This document shows, piece by piece, positions 1 through 7,225 of a DNA stretch of 12,050 nt (positions are counted from its first letter, which is position 1; the number at the start of each line of letters is the position of its first letter). Source of the DNA: Sulfurovum sp. (GTDB lineage: Bacteria > Campylobacterota > Campylobacteria > Campylobacterales > Sulfurovaceae); contig DYTG01000048.1 of NCBI GenBank assembly GCA_020726085.1, forward strand, positions 1-12,050, given 5' to 3'. The notes below the pieces were generated by a model that was given only the letters and a program-made list of their open reading frames with translations, had not been told where the DNA came from and did no database searches. The position numbers and the translations under genes were made by a program.

Positions 1-149
1 TTGGTAGATAAGATTAGCTTATAGCTGATGGGGATTTAAGGTTGGGGTGGGTATAACTAGATTGGCCTATAGTATGCATTCCAGCTCGGGAGAGGTGGAA
101 CAAGAGAAAGTACACTCCCAAACGCAGTTTGGAGGCGTATAGGAGAGGG
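1..149. other. left-edge region without a gene, with hairpins
   Basis: All three plus frames stop within the first 25 bases, and the only minus frame of any length ends before the window edge, so no protein is supported. Two local hairpins are visible. One is TTCCA (80-84) pairing with TGGAA near 96-100. The other is CCAAAC-GCA-GTTTGG at 118-132, a perfect 6-bp stem with a 3-nt loop that extends outwards with one mismatch. I compared it by eye with tmRNA, RNase P RNA, SRP RNA, 5S rRNA and tRNA signatures (T-loop GTTCGA, P4 elements, SRP tetraloop region) and found none of them. It could be the 3' part of a structured RNA transcribed from upstream, or simply intergenic DNA. Confidence 0.35.
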
Positions 150-180
150 TTATGCTTGGGGTTTATTCTCCTCTTTTTTT
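141..180 (+). terminator. possible rho-independent terminator for an upstream plus-strand transcript
   Basis: AGGAGA at 141-146 can pair with TCTCCT at 167-172. The stem extends by one G-T wobble, has a loop of about 18 nt, and is followed at 174-180 by an uninterrupted run of seven T on the plus strand. The stem is modest and the loop large. It also overlaps the 3' end of the minus-strand gene at 150-377. If real, it would end a plus-strand transcript that begins outside the window or in the unassigned stretch before it. Confidence 0.3.
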
Positions 181-377
181 ATATCTTTTCCTAGCAAATC
201 GCACTGTTTTGTGAAATAACAAGCTGGGCAAAAGTTGATAAGTCCCGCCACCAATGGAAGAATACCGATATACAAAAACTTAATCCCCATCACTACAGCT
301 CCCGAAATCAAAGCCAAACCTAAAACTATTCTAAAAGGAGAACAAAATTTTCTCATTTTTATTGCATTTATTGTCAC
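150..377 (-). CDS. small DUF2892 (YgaP-like transmembrane domain) membrane protein
   Basis: This 75-residue protein has two hydrophobic segments, roughly residues 16-31 (starting RIVLGLALI) and 34-53 (FLYIGILPLVAGLINFCPAC). A charged, lysine-rich tail follows. The RIVLG near the start and the IGILPL..GLI.FCP pattern in the second segment are hallmarks of DUF2892, the inner-membrane domain also found at the C-terminus of the rhodanese YgaP. Three cysteines (50, 53, 59) follow or lie in the second segment. The start is taken as GTG at 377 because AAAGG sits 8 nt upstream. An in-frame ATG at residue 8 (position 356) has no comparable site. The gene is divergent from the polyamine dehydrogenase. 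The family's biochemical role is not settled, so no function is assigned beyond a small inner-membrane protein. Confidence 0.8.
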   Translation of the reverse strand: MTINAIKMRKFCSPFRIVLGLALISGAVVMGIKFLYIGILPLVAGLINFCPACYFTKQCDLLGKDIKKEENKPQA

Positions 378-429
378 TATTCACACCTTTAAAAAATTTT
401 CACAAATGTATCATAAATATACTTATAAA

Positions 430-467
430 TATGATAAAATTTGACTATCATAATGTAATCAAGGGAG
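430..467 (+). promoter_or_regulatory. promoter and ribosome binding site of the carboxyspermidine dehydrogenase gene
   Basis: The stretch before the start codon is very AT-rich. It holds a -10-like TATGAT at 430-435 and a second candidate (CATAAT) near 449-454. No clear -35 box is seen, as is usual for sigma-70 promoters in Campylobacterota. AAGGGAG at 461-467 lies 6 nt before the ATG at 474 and fixes the start. Confidence 0.45.
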
Positions 468-473
468 ATTTAT

Positions 474-1670
474 ATGTCAAAAAGAGTATTGATAATCGGT
501 GCGGGTGGCGTAAGCAATGTAGTGGTGCATAAGTGTGTTATGAATAGCGAAGTTTTTGGGCATATTACATTGGCGAGTCGTACACTCAGTAAGTGCGAAG
601 CGATTGCCAAAGATATTAAGGCGTGTTGCGGTGTGGATGTGGATACTCGTAGCGTAAACGCCGATAGAGTAGAGGAGCTCGTGGCTTTGATTGATGATGT
701 TAAACCCGATATTGTTATCAACGTCGCTTTGCCTTATCAGGATTTGGCGATTATGGATGCGTGTATCGCTACCAAAGTCGATTACCTCGATACTGCCAAC
801 TACGAACACCCTAGCCTTGCGAAGTTTGAATACAAACTCCAATGGGAGAGAGATGCGGCGTTTGAGGAAGCAGGTATTATGGGGCTACTAGGCAGTGGAT
901 TTGACCCAGGGGCTACCAATATCTTTTGTGCTTACGCTCAAAAGCACTACTTTGATGAGATTCATACCATTGATATTTTAGATTGCAACGCAGGAGACCA
1001 CGGTTACGCTTTTGCAACCAATTTCAATCCTGAAATCAACCTTAGAGAGGTGAGTGCAAACGGGCGATATTGGGAGAATGGAGAGTGGATAGAGACAAAG
1101 CCTATGGAGATTATGCAAGTGTGGGATTATCCCGAAGTAGGGCAAAAAGATAGCTATTTGCTCTACCATGAGGAGCTAGAGAGTTTGGTCAAACACATCA
1201 AAGGATTGCAACGCATTCGCTTTTTTATGACTTTTGGGGCGAGTTATCTCAAACATATGGAGGTTTTGCAAAATGTGGGAATGCTGGGTATCGAACCTAT
1301 TGAGCATCAAGGACAACGCATTATCCCCATTGAGTTTCTCAAAACCCTTCTACCAGACCCCGCTTCATTAGGGCCACGAACCAAAGGCAAAACCAATATC
1401 GGAATCGTAGCAGAGGGTATCAAGGACGGCATAAAGAAAAAAATCTACATCTATCAAGTCAAAGACCATGAAGAGTGCTACGCCGAAGTCAAATCGCAAG
1501 GGGTATCGTACACCACAGGCGTTCCTGCGATGATTGGAGCTAAATTGATATTGGAGGGTGTTTGGAAAAAAGAGGGTGTTTGGAATATGGAGCAACTCGA
1601 CCCCGATCCCTTCATGGAGGAACTCAACAAACAAGGGCTTCCGTGGCAAATCATAGAGCTAGAGGTATAG
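474..1670 (+). CDS. carboxynorspermidine/carboxyspermidine dehydrogenase (Lys1-like, saccharopine dehydrogenase family)
   Basis: The 398-residue product belongs to the saccharopine dehydrogenase family and closely resembles the carboxynorspermidine synthases (CASDH) of Campylobacter and Vibrio. These use NADPH to condense a diamine (putrescine or 1,3-diaminopropane) with L-aspartate semialdehyde, giving carboxyspermidine or carboxynorspermidine in the cytoplasm. An N-terminal Rossmann fold opens at once with VLIIGAGGVSN (glycine motif at residues 9-12). A conserved GSGFDPGATN lies at residues 140-149, and the C-terminal part carries DPDPF at 376-380. The length is normal for the family. A 14-bp direct repeat (1554-1567 and 1572-1585) produces two EGVW motifs near residues 361-370. 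The decarboxylase that would complete spermidine synthesis is not adjacent. The gene is usually labelled lys1 or saccharopine dehydrogenase, but a role in lysine metabolism is unlikely because a diaminopimelate-pathway lysA lies nearby. Confidence 0.88.
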   Translation: MSKRVLIIGAGGVSNVVVHKCVMNSEVFGHITLASRTLSKCEAIAKDIKACCGVDVDTRSVNADRVEELVALIDDVKPDIVINVALPYQDLAIMDACIATKVDYLDTANYEHPSLAKFEYKLQWERDAAFEEAGIMGLLGSGFDPGATNIFCAYAQKHYFDEIHTIDILDCNAGDHGYAFATNFNPEINLREVSANGRYWENGEWIETKPMEIMQVWDYPEVGQKDSYLLYHEELESLVKHIKGLQRIRFFMTFGASYLKHMEVLQNVGMLGIEPIEHQGQRIIPIEFLKTLLPDPASLGPRTKGKTNIGIVAEGIKDGIKKKIYIYQVKDHEECYAEVKSQGVSYTTGVPAMIGAKLILEGVWKKEGVWNMEQLDPDPFMEELNKQGLPWQIIELEV

Positions 1671-1692
1671 CCAAAAAACGCCACAAATGATG

Positions 1693-1779
1693 TGGATTGC
1701 TTCGTGTCTCGCAATGACCGTCATTGCAAACGAAGCGAAGCAATCTCAAACGTCATGGATTGCTTCGTGTCTCGCAATG
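1693..1779. repeat. three-unit intergenic palindromic repeat
   Basis: Three related units of about 25 nt fill the gap between two convergent genes. Units 1 (1693-1716) and 3 (1756-1779) are identical direct copies over 24 nt, beginning TGGATTGCTTCG and ending CTCGCAATG. Unit 2 (1720-1745) is an inverted copy that differs in the centre: it shares a 10-nt outer arm (GATTGCTTCG reversed) and an 8-nt inner arm (GTCATTGC) with unit 1. Units 1 and 2 together form a long hairpin whose tip is GCAATGAC-C-GTCATTGC. Unit 3 ends only 6 nt before the last base of the der stop codon. This has the look of a dispersed bacterial intergenic palindrome or MITE-like element. No T-run follows, so terminator activity is not evident. 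Confidence 0.85.
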
Positions 1780-1785
1780 GCAGGT

Positions 1786-3177
1786 CTAATCCTCATCCTC
1801 TTCAAAACGCTCTCCACGTTTACGAGCCACAATATCAAGCGGTACGCCCTCAAAATCAAAATTTTCTCGCAAAAAGTTGGCAAGGTAGCGAAAGTAGCTA
1901 AAGTGAATCCCATCGGGACGGTTGGCAATAAGGGCGATTTTGGGCGGTTTGGTTTGGTATTGGGTAGCAAATTTGATTTTCACCACCGCTCCGTTGTGCG
2001 AGGGGACATGGTGGCGACTCATGGCGATTTTAAGTACCTCGTTGAGCTTGGAGGTAGGGATACGTTGTTTGTATCGCTCATAGATTTTGACTACTTCATC
2101 GAGAATCTTGTGGACTCTTTGACCACTTTTGGCTGAGATGGTGATAATGGGAGCATAATGAAGAAACTTTAAAGCATAGCGGGTATCTTCAAGTGCCTCT
2201 TCGTAGGTTTTATCGCCTCGAATATCCCATTTGTTGAGTACAATCAAACACGCCAATCGGTGCTTGTCGATAAGTCCCGCTACTCGCTCATCAAGCTCAC
2301 TTACTCCAACCGTAGCATCAATGACAAGCAAAACAATATTGGCAGCTTCAAGCAATTTTGTCGTACGTCCCAGTGCAAACTTCTCTATCCCCAAAATCTT
2401 ACTGCGACGACGAATACCAGCGGTATCAATAAAGGTAATTTTGTAGTCGTTGTACTCAATTGTCTCATCGATAGGATCAATCGTAGTACCCGCTACATCG
2501 CTTACCACCACACGCTCCTCTTTGAGTAAGGCATTAAGCAAAGAGCTTTTGCCTGTATTAACTCGCCCAATAATGGCTACTTTGATCTCTCTATCCTCTT
2601 CTTGGGTAGTTGGCTCTTCAAGCTCTCTATCAAAAATATCTTCAAGCGTTGATTCATCTTCATGGAGCGTTACACTCTCCACTTTGGGAGGGATATACTT
2701 CTCTAGCCAATGGTAAAAGGCGTTCATTTTGCGGTTGTGGCTTACTGAAATAGGAAAAATGCTTTGCGCACCAAACTCCAAAAAGTCCCAAAAGCGGCTC
2801 TCTTCTTCTTTGTCGTTATCGACTTTATTGACAATTAATGCAATGGGCTTTTTTTGGGCTTGAAGTTGATAAAAGAGTGCCTTATCTTCATCGTGTGGCA
2901 AATTTTTGCCATCGACCATATAGAGGATAATATCGGCACTTTGGGCGGCTTTGAGGCTTTGGACTTTGACAATCGAAAAAAGCTCACTGCTATCATCAAT
3001 CCCGCCTGTATCAATGACTTCAAACTCTCGATTTTCCGAGATGGTCACAAGGCGTTTTTTAATATCTCGTGTTGTGCCGCTTATATCGGAAGTAATGGCA
3101 TCCCTAGCCCTTGCAAGACGGTTAAAAAGAGAGCTTTTACCCACATTAGGACGACCCAGTATAGCTACTTTTTTCAT
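1786..3177 (-). CDS. der: ribosome biogenesis GTPase Der (EngA)
   Basis: Der is an essential double-domain GTPase that acts in maturation of the large ribosomal subunit. The 463-residue protein shows both G domains in order. G domain 1 has the P-loop GRPNVGKSS (8-16), GTTRD (34-38), DTGG (56-59) and NKVD (117-120). An acidic linker follows at about 170-197. G domain 2 has GRVNTGKSS (204-212), GTT (230-232), DTAG (251-254), NKWD (315-318) and SAK (348-350). The remaining ~110 residues form the KH-like domain typical of Der and end in an acidic tail. The length is normal. The ATG overlaps the hisC stop by 4 nt (ATGA), which suggests translational coupling. It is the last gene of the lysA-pheA-hisC-der cluster and converges on the polyamine gene. 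Confidence 0.97.
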   Translation of the reverse strand: MKKVAILGRPNVGKSSLFNRLARARDAITSDISGTTRDIKKRLVTISENREFEVIDTGGIDDSSELFSIVKVQSLKAAQSADIILYMVDGKNLPHDEDKALFYQLQAQKKPIALIVNKVDNDKEEESRFWDFLEFGAQSIFPISVSHNRKMNAFYHWLEKYIPPKVESVTLHEDESTLEDIFDRELEEPTTQEEDREIKVAIIGRVNTGKSSLLNALLKEERVVVSDVAGTTIDPIDETIEYNDYKITFIDTAGIRRRSKILGIEKFALGRTTKLLEAANIVLLVIDATVGVSELDERVAGLIDKHRLACLIVLNKWDIRGDKTYEEALEDTRYALKFLHYAPIITISAKSGQRVHKILDEVVKIYERYKQRIPTSKLNEVLKIAMSRHHVPSHNGAVVKIKFATQYQTKPPKIALIANRPDGIHFSYFRYLANFLRENFDFEGVPLDIVARKRGERFEEDED

Positions 3178-4271
3178 TTAATCATCTTTTCAAACTCTTC
3201 AAAAAAGCGACTGTTTTGTTCGGGTGTTCCGATGGTAATACGCAAGGCATTCATGGCGTAAGAGGCTAAGTTTCGCACAATAACTCCCTTGCGCAACAAT
3301 GTATCGGCAATGCGCGTAGAGTCCATGGTATCAGGAAAAAGATAGGTGATAAAGTTGGTATAGCTCTCGATATACTCAAAACCATGCAGATGTGCAAAGG
3401 CCTCATAGCGTTTAATCTCTTGTTGGTGTAAAGCAATCGAATCGTGAACAAATGCCTCATCTTTGAGTGCCTCAATGGCTGCTACTAGCGAAAGGGTTGT
3501 GATATTGAAAGGAGGACGCATTTTGTGAAGGGCTTTAATGATAGTTTCATTGGCGATCCCATACCCTACACGCATACCCCCTAGTCCGTACGCTTTGGAA
3601 AAAGTTCCCAAATAGATGACATTTTCAAAACCGATTAAATCTTGAGGAGTAATACGATAGGCTTCATCTTTGGCCGCTGCATACTCCATATAAGCTCCAT
3701 CGACGACAATCATCGTCTCTTTATCGACGGCATGAATGATTTTTAATACATTTTCTTGGGTAATGGCATCGCCTGTGGGGTTGTTGGGGGTACAAATGTA
3801 GAGGATTTTGGGCTTATGCTCACGGTAAGCATCGATAAACTCATCGACAATGTGCTGATAGCTTGGAGTTTTGATAATCTTAGCTCCCATTTGTTTGGCA
3901 TAGACCTCATACATTGCAAAGGTTACTTGGCTCATTAAGACCTTATCATTAGGTTCAAGCAATGCCCGTGAAATAAGCTCAAGCACCTGATCACTCCCTG
4001 CACCAATCACAACTTGAGTGCTTTGTACGCCGTATCGGGTGGACAATGCCTCTTTGAGTTCGTACATACTATCATCTGGATACAAAAAAGCCCTGTGGGC
4101 GTTAGCCTTAAGTGCCTCTACGACTTTGGGACTTGTGCCTTTTGGGTTTTCATTGGAGGCAAGTTTAACTACATTGTGTGGAGCTATGCTAAACTCCCTT
4201 ACGACAAGCTCAATGGGCTTACCCGCTTCGTATATCTTAATATCATCTAATACATTTCTAAATTTCATCAT
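3174..4271 (-). CDS. hisC: histidinol-phosphate aminotransferase
   Basis: This is a PLP-dependent class I/II aminotransferase that transfers an amino group from glutamate to imidazole-acetol phosphate in histidine synthesis. The 365-residue length is typical of HisC. Visible signatures are SNENP (39-43), PNNPTG (162-167), an aspartate for the cofactor ring nitrogen (D191, in VVDGAY), the Schiff-base lysine K226 in TFSKAYGLGG, and the substrate-binding arginine R344 in LRITIG. The N-terminus overlaps pheA by 14 nt. Two adjacent ATGs occur (4271 and 4268). The AAAGG upstream is better spaced for the second, so the true start may be one codon later. Placement directly after pheA suggests it may also serve as an aromatic aminotransferase for phenylalanine; that is an inference from context and known HisC promiscuity. 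Confidence 0.93.
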   Translation of the reverse strand: MMKFRNVLDDIKIYEAGKPIELVVREFSIAPHNVVKLASNENPKGTSPKVVEALKANAHRAFLYPDDSMYELKEALSTRYGVQSTQVVIGAGSDQVLELISRALLEPNDKVLMSQVTFAMYEVYAKQMGAKIIKTPSYQHIVDEFIDAYREHKPKILYICTPNNPTGDAITQENVLKIIHAVDKETMIVVDGAYMEYAAAKDEAYRITPQDLIGFENVIYLGTFSKAYGLGGMRVGYGIANETIIKALHKMRPPFNITTLSLVAAIEALKDEAFVHDSIALHQQEIKRYEAFAHLHGFEYIESYTNFITYLFPDTMDSTRIADTLLRKGVIVRNLASYAMNALRITIGTPEQNSRFFEEFEKMIK

Positions 4272-5334
4272 CCGCCTTTGTATAACTTCCTAAAAATTTA
4301 ATATCTTCATGCCGTGCTAGAAGCTGTTTTATGTTCTCATCCTCAATATGTCCATCAAAATCGATATAGAACCAATAGGAGAATGCTTTGGAGCTTTGAG
4401 CAGGACGGCTTTCGATTTTAGTAAGGTTAATCCCTGCCTCATCGAACTCTTGTAAAAAACGCACCAATGAGCCTTGGGTGTTGGAGAGTCGTGCAAGGAT
4501 TGAAGTTTTATCGTTTTTTCCCTTAAGATTAAGCGATTTGCTCACGACAATAAAGCGGGTTTTATTATCGTGCCTATCTTCGATATTGTCATACAAAATA
4601 GGTAATTTATTCATTTTGGCTGCAATATGCAAACAAATAGCCGCTGCTTTGGAGTCTTTGGTTGCCAATTGCGCTGCTTTTGCGGTCGATTCTACTGAAA
4701 TATGTTCAAGGTGCATCAATCCATGGTTTTCTAAAAACTCACGACACTGCCCAAAGGCTTTGTCTTTGGAGTAAATCTTGCGTACTTGTCCGATATTGGC
4801 AACTTTGGTAGCAAAAGAGTGGTGAATGGGCATATAGATTTCGGCCACAATGTTAAGATTATACTCCCCTAGCAAATCAAGTGTTTCGCCCACTACCCCA
4901 TCGGTTGAGTTTTCGATAGGTACAACACCGTAGGTAGCACTATCGCTACTTACCGCTTTGAAGACGGATAAGATGGAGGGATAGGGGTTATAGTCTTTGA
5001 TAGAACCAAAACGGCTTTGGGCTGCTTGGTGGGTAAACGTACCAATAGGCCCCAAATAGGCTACCTTTTCATCACGTTCTAAACTTTTGGAGACACCAAT
5101 AATCTCATAAAAAATTGCTTCAATGTGTTTGCGTTGAAGCAGTCCATTGTGCGATTGACTCAACCTTGTGAGACGCTCCATAATAGCCTGTTCTCGCTCA
5201 GGTCGATAGATAGTTCCCCCATCTTTTCCTTTGAGTTCGCCTACTTGATGGACATACTCCATACGTTTATTGAGTAGAGTGAGTATCTCGTTATCGACTT
5301 CATCAATATTTTTTCGTAATTTCTCTAGTGTCAC
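4258..5334 (-). CDS. pheA: bifunctional chorismate mutase / prephenate dehydratase (P-protein)
   Basis: This enzyme makes phenylpyruvate from chorismate through prephenate and is normally feedback-inhibited by phenylalanine. The 358 residues divide into three parts. A helical chorismate mutase of the AroQ type (about 1-88) contains R..ID..D..I..LL..R at the start and YRPERE at 43-48. A prephenate dehydratase domain (about 91-266) has YLGPIGTFTH (93-102) and the catalytic NKTRF (257-261). An ACT regulatory domain (about 276-350) carries the ESRP motif (308-311). The usual GALV motif of the ACT domain reads GSLV here (288-291), a mild change. The start is GTG at 5334, chosen because AAAGGAG lies 7 nt upstream. 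It follows lysA by 97 nt and overlaps hisC. Confidence 0.94.
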   Translation of the reverse strand: MTLEKLRKNIDEVDNEILTLLNKRMEYVHQVGELKGKDGGTIYRPEREQAIMERLTRLSQSHNGLLQRKHIEAIFYEIIGVSKSLERDEKVAYLGPIGTFTHQAAQSRFGSIKDYNPYPSILSVFKAVSSDSATYGVVPIENSTDGVVGETLDLLGEYNLNIVAEIYMPIHHSFATKVANIGQVRKIYSKDKAFGQCREFLENHGLMHLEHISVESTAKAAQLATKDSKAAAICLHIAAKMNKLPILYDNIEDRHDNKTRFIVVSKSLNLKGKNDKTSILARLSNTQGSLVRFLQEFDEAGINLTKIESRPAQSSKAFSYWFYIDFDGHIEDENIKQLLARHEDIKFLGSYTKADDEI

Positions 5335-5353
5335 GTGTTTGCTCCTTTGATTC

Positions 5354-5376
5354 TTAAAATAGTACTATAATTTTAA
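5354..5376 (-). promoter_or_regulatory. candidate promoter with palindrome upstream of pheA-hisC-der
   Basis: The 97-nt gap between lysA and pheA contains a perfect 10-bp palindrome ATAGTACTAT (5359-5368). It is flanked by TTAAAA (5354-5359) and TTTTAA (5371-5376), also in inverted orientation. Read on the minus strand it supplies TATAGT as a -10 box, which would place the transcript start roughly 20 nt before the GTG start of pheA. The gene cluster may therefore have an internal promoter in addition to readthrough from lysA. Symmetry around a promoter can indicate a repressor site, but AT-rich palindromes also arise by chance. Confidence 0.3.
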
Positions 5377-5431
5377 CTTTTTTAAGCTTTTTGGATGCCA
5401 TTTTGTGAGATTGTTTTGGGATTTGAGAAAC

Positions 5432-6637
5432 CTAGAGATACACCTCCTCTAGGCGTATGAGTTCTTCAAAGCTCTCTCTGGCTCGAATAACTCTATCTTT
5501 GCCCTCTTCTAGGGCGATTTCGGCACTTTTGTTACGGGTGTTGTAGTTGCTAGACATCGTAAATCCATACGCCCCTGCGGAGTGAATAACCAATAGATCA
5601 TTGGGGGCTAGAGGCGGTAAATAAACCCCTTTGCCAAAAAAATCACCGCTTTCGCATACGGGTCCTACGACGTTGGCGGGGGACTCCTCTCCTACAATCT
5701 CAACGGCTTCAATTTTGTGATAGGCTCCATAGAGACTAGGGCGTATAAGGTCGTTCATAGCTCCATCAACAATCACAAAACGGTGCGTTGGATTTTGTTT
5801 TTCATACAACACTTTGGTCAAAAAATAGCCACTATTGGCCACAATGTAGCGTCCTGGTTCGCACATAATCGTGACATCTAGCCCTTTGGTAGCCTCTTTG
5901 ATAGCACTAGCATAGGCTTTGGGGTCGATGGTCGTCTCATCGGAGTACTGTACACCTATCCCCCCACCAATATCAAAAAATTTAATATCCACATCAATAG
6001 CACGCAAAGAGCGTGTCAAATCGGCGACAATCGTACACGCTTCACGGATGGGTTCAAGCTGGGTGAGTTGTGAACCAATATGAAAATGAATCCCGATAGG
6101 ATTGAGATGGGGGGAGTTTTTGGCGTAGATATACATCCGTTTTGCCATATCTATCTCTACACCAAATTTACTTTCATGAAGTCCTGTAGCGATGTAGGGG
6201 TGGGTTTTGGCATCGATATTGGGATTGACTCTGATAGAAATTCTTGCCTCTTTGTCTAACTCTTTGGCGATACGTTCGACTTGCTTCATCTCCGCTTCGC
6301 TTTCGAGATTGATAAAGAGGATTTCACTCTCCAACGCTTCTTGGATTTCGTGGTCTTGTTTGCCTACTCCTGAGAAGATAATCTTGTACTTATCCACCCC
6401 TGCTTTTAAGGCTCGTCGTACTTCACCGATACTCACACAATCCGCCCCCGCACCCAAAGAGGCTAGACGTTTGATAACGGAGAGATTGGAGTTGGCTTTG
6501 ATAGCGTAAGCGATAATGGATTTTTGCCCCTCAAATGCCTCTTTGAGAGAGAGATAACGTGCTTGTAGATAGTCAAAATCATAGATATAAAGAGGTGTGC
6601 CGTATTTGTTGGCTAGGGATTTAAACGCAATGTTCAT
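5432..6637 (-). CDS. lysA: diaminopimelate decarboxylase
   Basis: LysA removes carbon dioxide from meso-diaminopimelate to give L-lysine, using PLP, in the cytoplasm. The 401-residue protein has the fold-type III alanine racemase/ODC-like layout. The PLP lysine is K47 in YAIKANSN. The barrel carries HFHIGSQ (184-190), the phosphate-binding GGGIG (224-228) and EPGRY (260-264). The C-terminal domain has the catalytic CESGD motif (C328). The SKFG (156-159) and ICEPGR-like signatures separate it from the related carboxynorspermidine decarboxylases. ATG at 6637 has GAGG 7 nt upstream. It is first in the minus-strand cluster and divergent from an unrecognised gene. The lysA, pheA, hisC neighbourhood is a conserved theme in Campylobacterota. 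Confidence 0.95.
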   Translation of the reverse strand: MNIAFKSLANKYGTPLYIYDFDYLQARYLSLKEAFEGQKSIIAYAIKANSNLSVIKRLASLGAGADCVSIGEVRRALKAGVDKYKIIFSGVGKQDHEIQEALESEILFINLESEAEMKQVERIAKELDKEARISIRVNPNIDAKTHPYIATGLHESKFGVEIDMAKRMYIYAKNSPHLNPIGIHFHIGSQLTQLEPIREACTIVADLTRSLRAIDVDIKFFDIGGGIGVQYSDETTIDPKAYASAIKEATKGLDVTIMCEPGRYIVANSGYFLTKVLYEKQNPTHRFVIVDGAMNDLIRPSLYGAYHKIEAVEIVGEESPANVVGPVCESGDFFGKGVYLPPLAPNDLLVIHSAGAYGFTMSSNYNTRNKSAEIALEEGKDRVIRARESFEELIRLEEVYL

Positions 6638-6665
6638 AACATTTCCTCATTCAATTTTTGGGGCT

Positions 6666-6671
6666 ATTTTA
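6666..6671 (-). promoter_or_regulatory. lysA: candidate -10 box of lysA
   Basis: The minus strand reads GGATAAAATAG here, giving a TAAAAT hexamer about 30 nt before the lysA ATG at 6637. No convincing -35 is seen. Support is limited to position and composition. Confidence 0.3.
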
Positions 6672-6704
6672 TCCTAATATTGCATTGTATTTGATTAGTA
6701 TGAT

Positions 6705-6721
6705 TATAATACAGCTATAAT
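6705..6721 (+). promoter_or_regulatory. two candidate -10 boxes before the 159-residue gene
   Basis: Two perfect TATAAT hexamers lie at 6705-6710 and 6716-6721, 25-41 nt before the ATG at 6746. GGAG at 6738-6741 is the ribosome binding site, 4 nt from the start. The doubled -10 box is unusual, and either copy could be used. The same 108-nt gap holds the opposite promoter of lysA. Confidence 0.5.
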
Positions 6722-6745
6722 CACAAAAAATCCAAACGGAGCATT

Positions 6746-7225
6746 ATGAGTTTCAACAGACTAAACCAAGAACAAAAAGAGGCGATTTCCCAAGAATTAG
6801 AGCGTATCGCTACAGGTATGGGCGGCAAAAATGCTTTTTTAACGATGATTGAAGCCATCAAAGAGTCCAATGAGTACCCTTTGACCAACAAAAATCAAAA
6901 TTTTCACTATCTTGATGGTAAGATTGTATGGAATAAAGTGATTTACAAAGTCACCTTTGAAGCACTTTTGAAGCTTATTCGCAACGAAGAGAAAGAGGGC
7001 GAAATCTTCAAAGGACTCACTCCCAAAGCACACAAAGAGGCACTCAATACGCTCAAAACTCTTAAACCTATTGAGATTACCATCGCACCCAAAGAGGGGC
7101 AAAAGATAAGTTGCAAAATTATTGAACGCGTGGATGAAAAAGGGGCTACTCTCTCAATCCTTTTTAAAATACTCTTTTTTTACAATATTGAATTTGTCAA
7201 AAAGATACTTAACAGTGAGTTTTAG
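6746..7225 (+). CDS. uncharacterised 159-residue protein
   Basis: I do not recognise this protein. It is lysine- and glutamate-rich, with no signal peptide, no classical membrane segment near the N-terminus and no cysteine cluster (one cysteine, residue 123). Residues 1-45 look helical. Residues 52-70 (FHYLDGKIVWNKVIYKVT) look like beta strand with aromatic residues. Residues 76-107 are charged and helical. The C-terminus (134-155, starting GATLSILFK) is an aliphatic/aromatic stretch ending in basic residues, which could be an amphipathic or membrane-contacting helix. Expression is plausible: two TATAAT boxes and a ribosome binding site precede it, codon use resembles its neighbours, and no comparable frame overlaps it. 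It stands alone, divergent from lysA, with a repeat pair between it and nadC. Confidence 0.75.
   Translation: MSFNRLNQEQKEAISQELERIATGMGGKNAFLTMIEAIKESNEYPLTNKNQNFHYLDGKIVWNKVIYKVTFEALLKLIRNEEKEGEIFKGLTPKAHKEALNTLKTLKPIEITIAPKEGQKISCKIIERVDEKGATLSILFKILFFYNIEFVKKILNSEF

Noticed and set aside
1554..1585. A 14-bp direct repeat inside the carboxyspermidine dehydrogenase gene
   Set aside because: It encodes two in-frame EGVW motifs in a region where this family normally has similar glycine/tryptophan residues. It is more likely coding constraint than a mobile repeat.
1681..1695. CCACA-AATGA-TGTGG hairpin after the carboxyspermidine dehydrogenase gene as a terminator
   Set aside because: The stem is only 5 bp, no T-run follows, and it overlaps the first repeat unit.
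1693..1779. The repeats as a CRISPR array
   Set aside because: Only three units occur, one of them inverted. The gaps are 3 and 10 nt rather than spacer-length, and no cas gene is present.
1687..2136. A 149-residue plus-strand frame, and a 69-residue one at 1692, opening in the palindromic repeat
   Set aside because: Both begin inside the repeat units and the rest is antisense to der. The repeated protein segments only reflect the DNA repeat.
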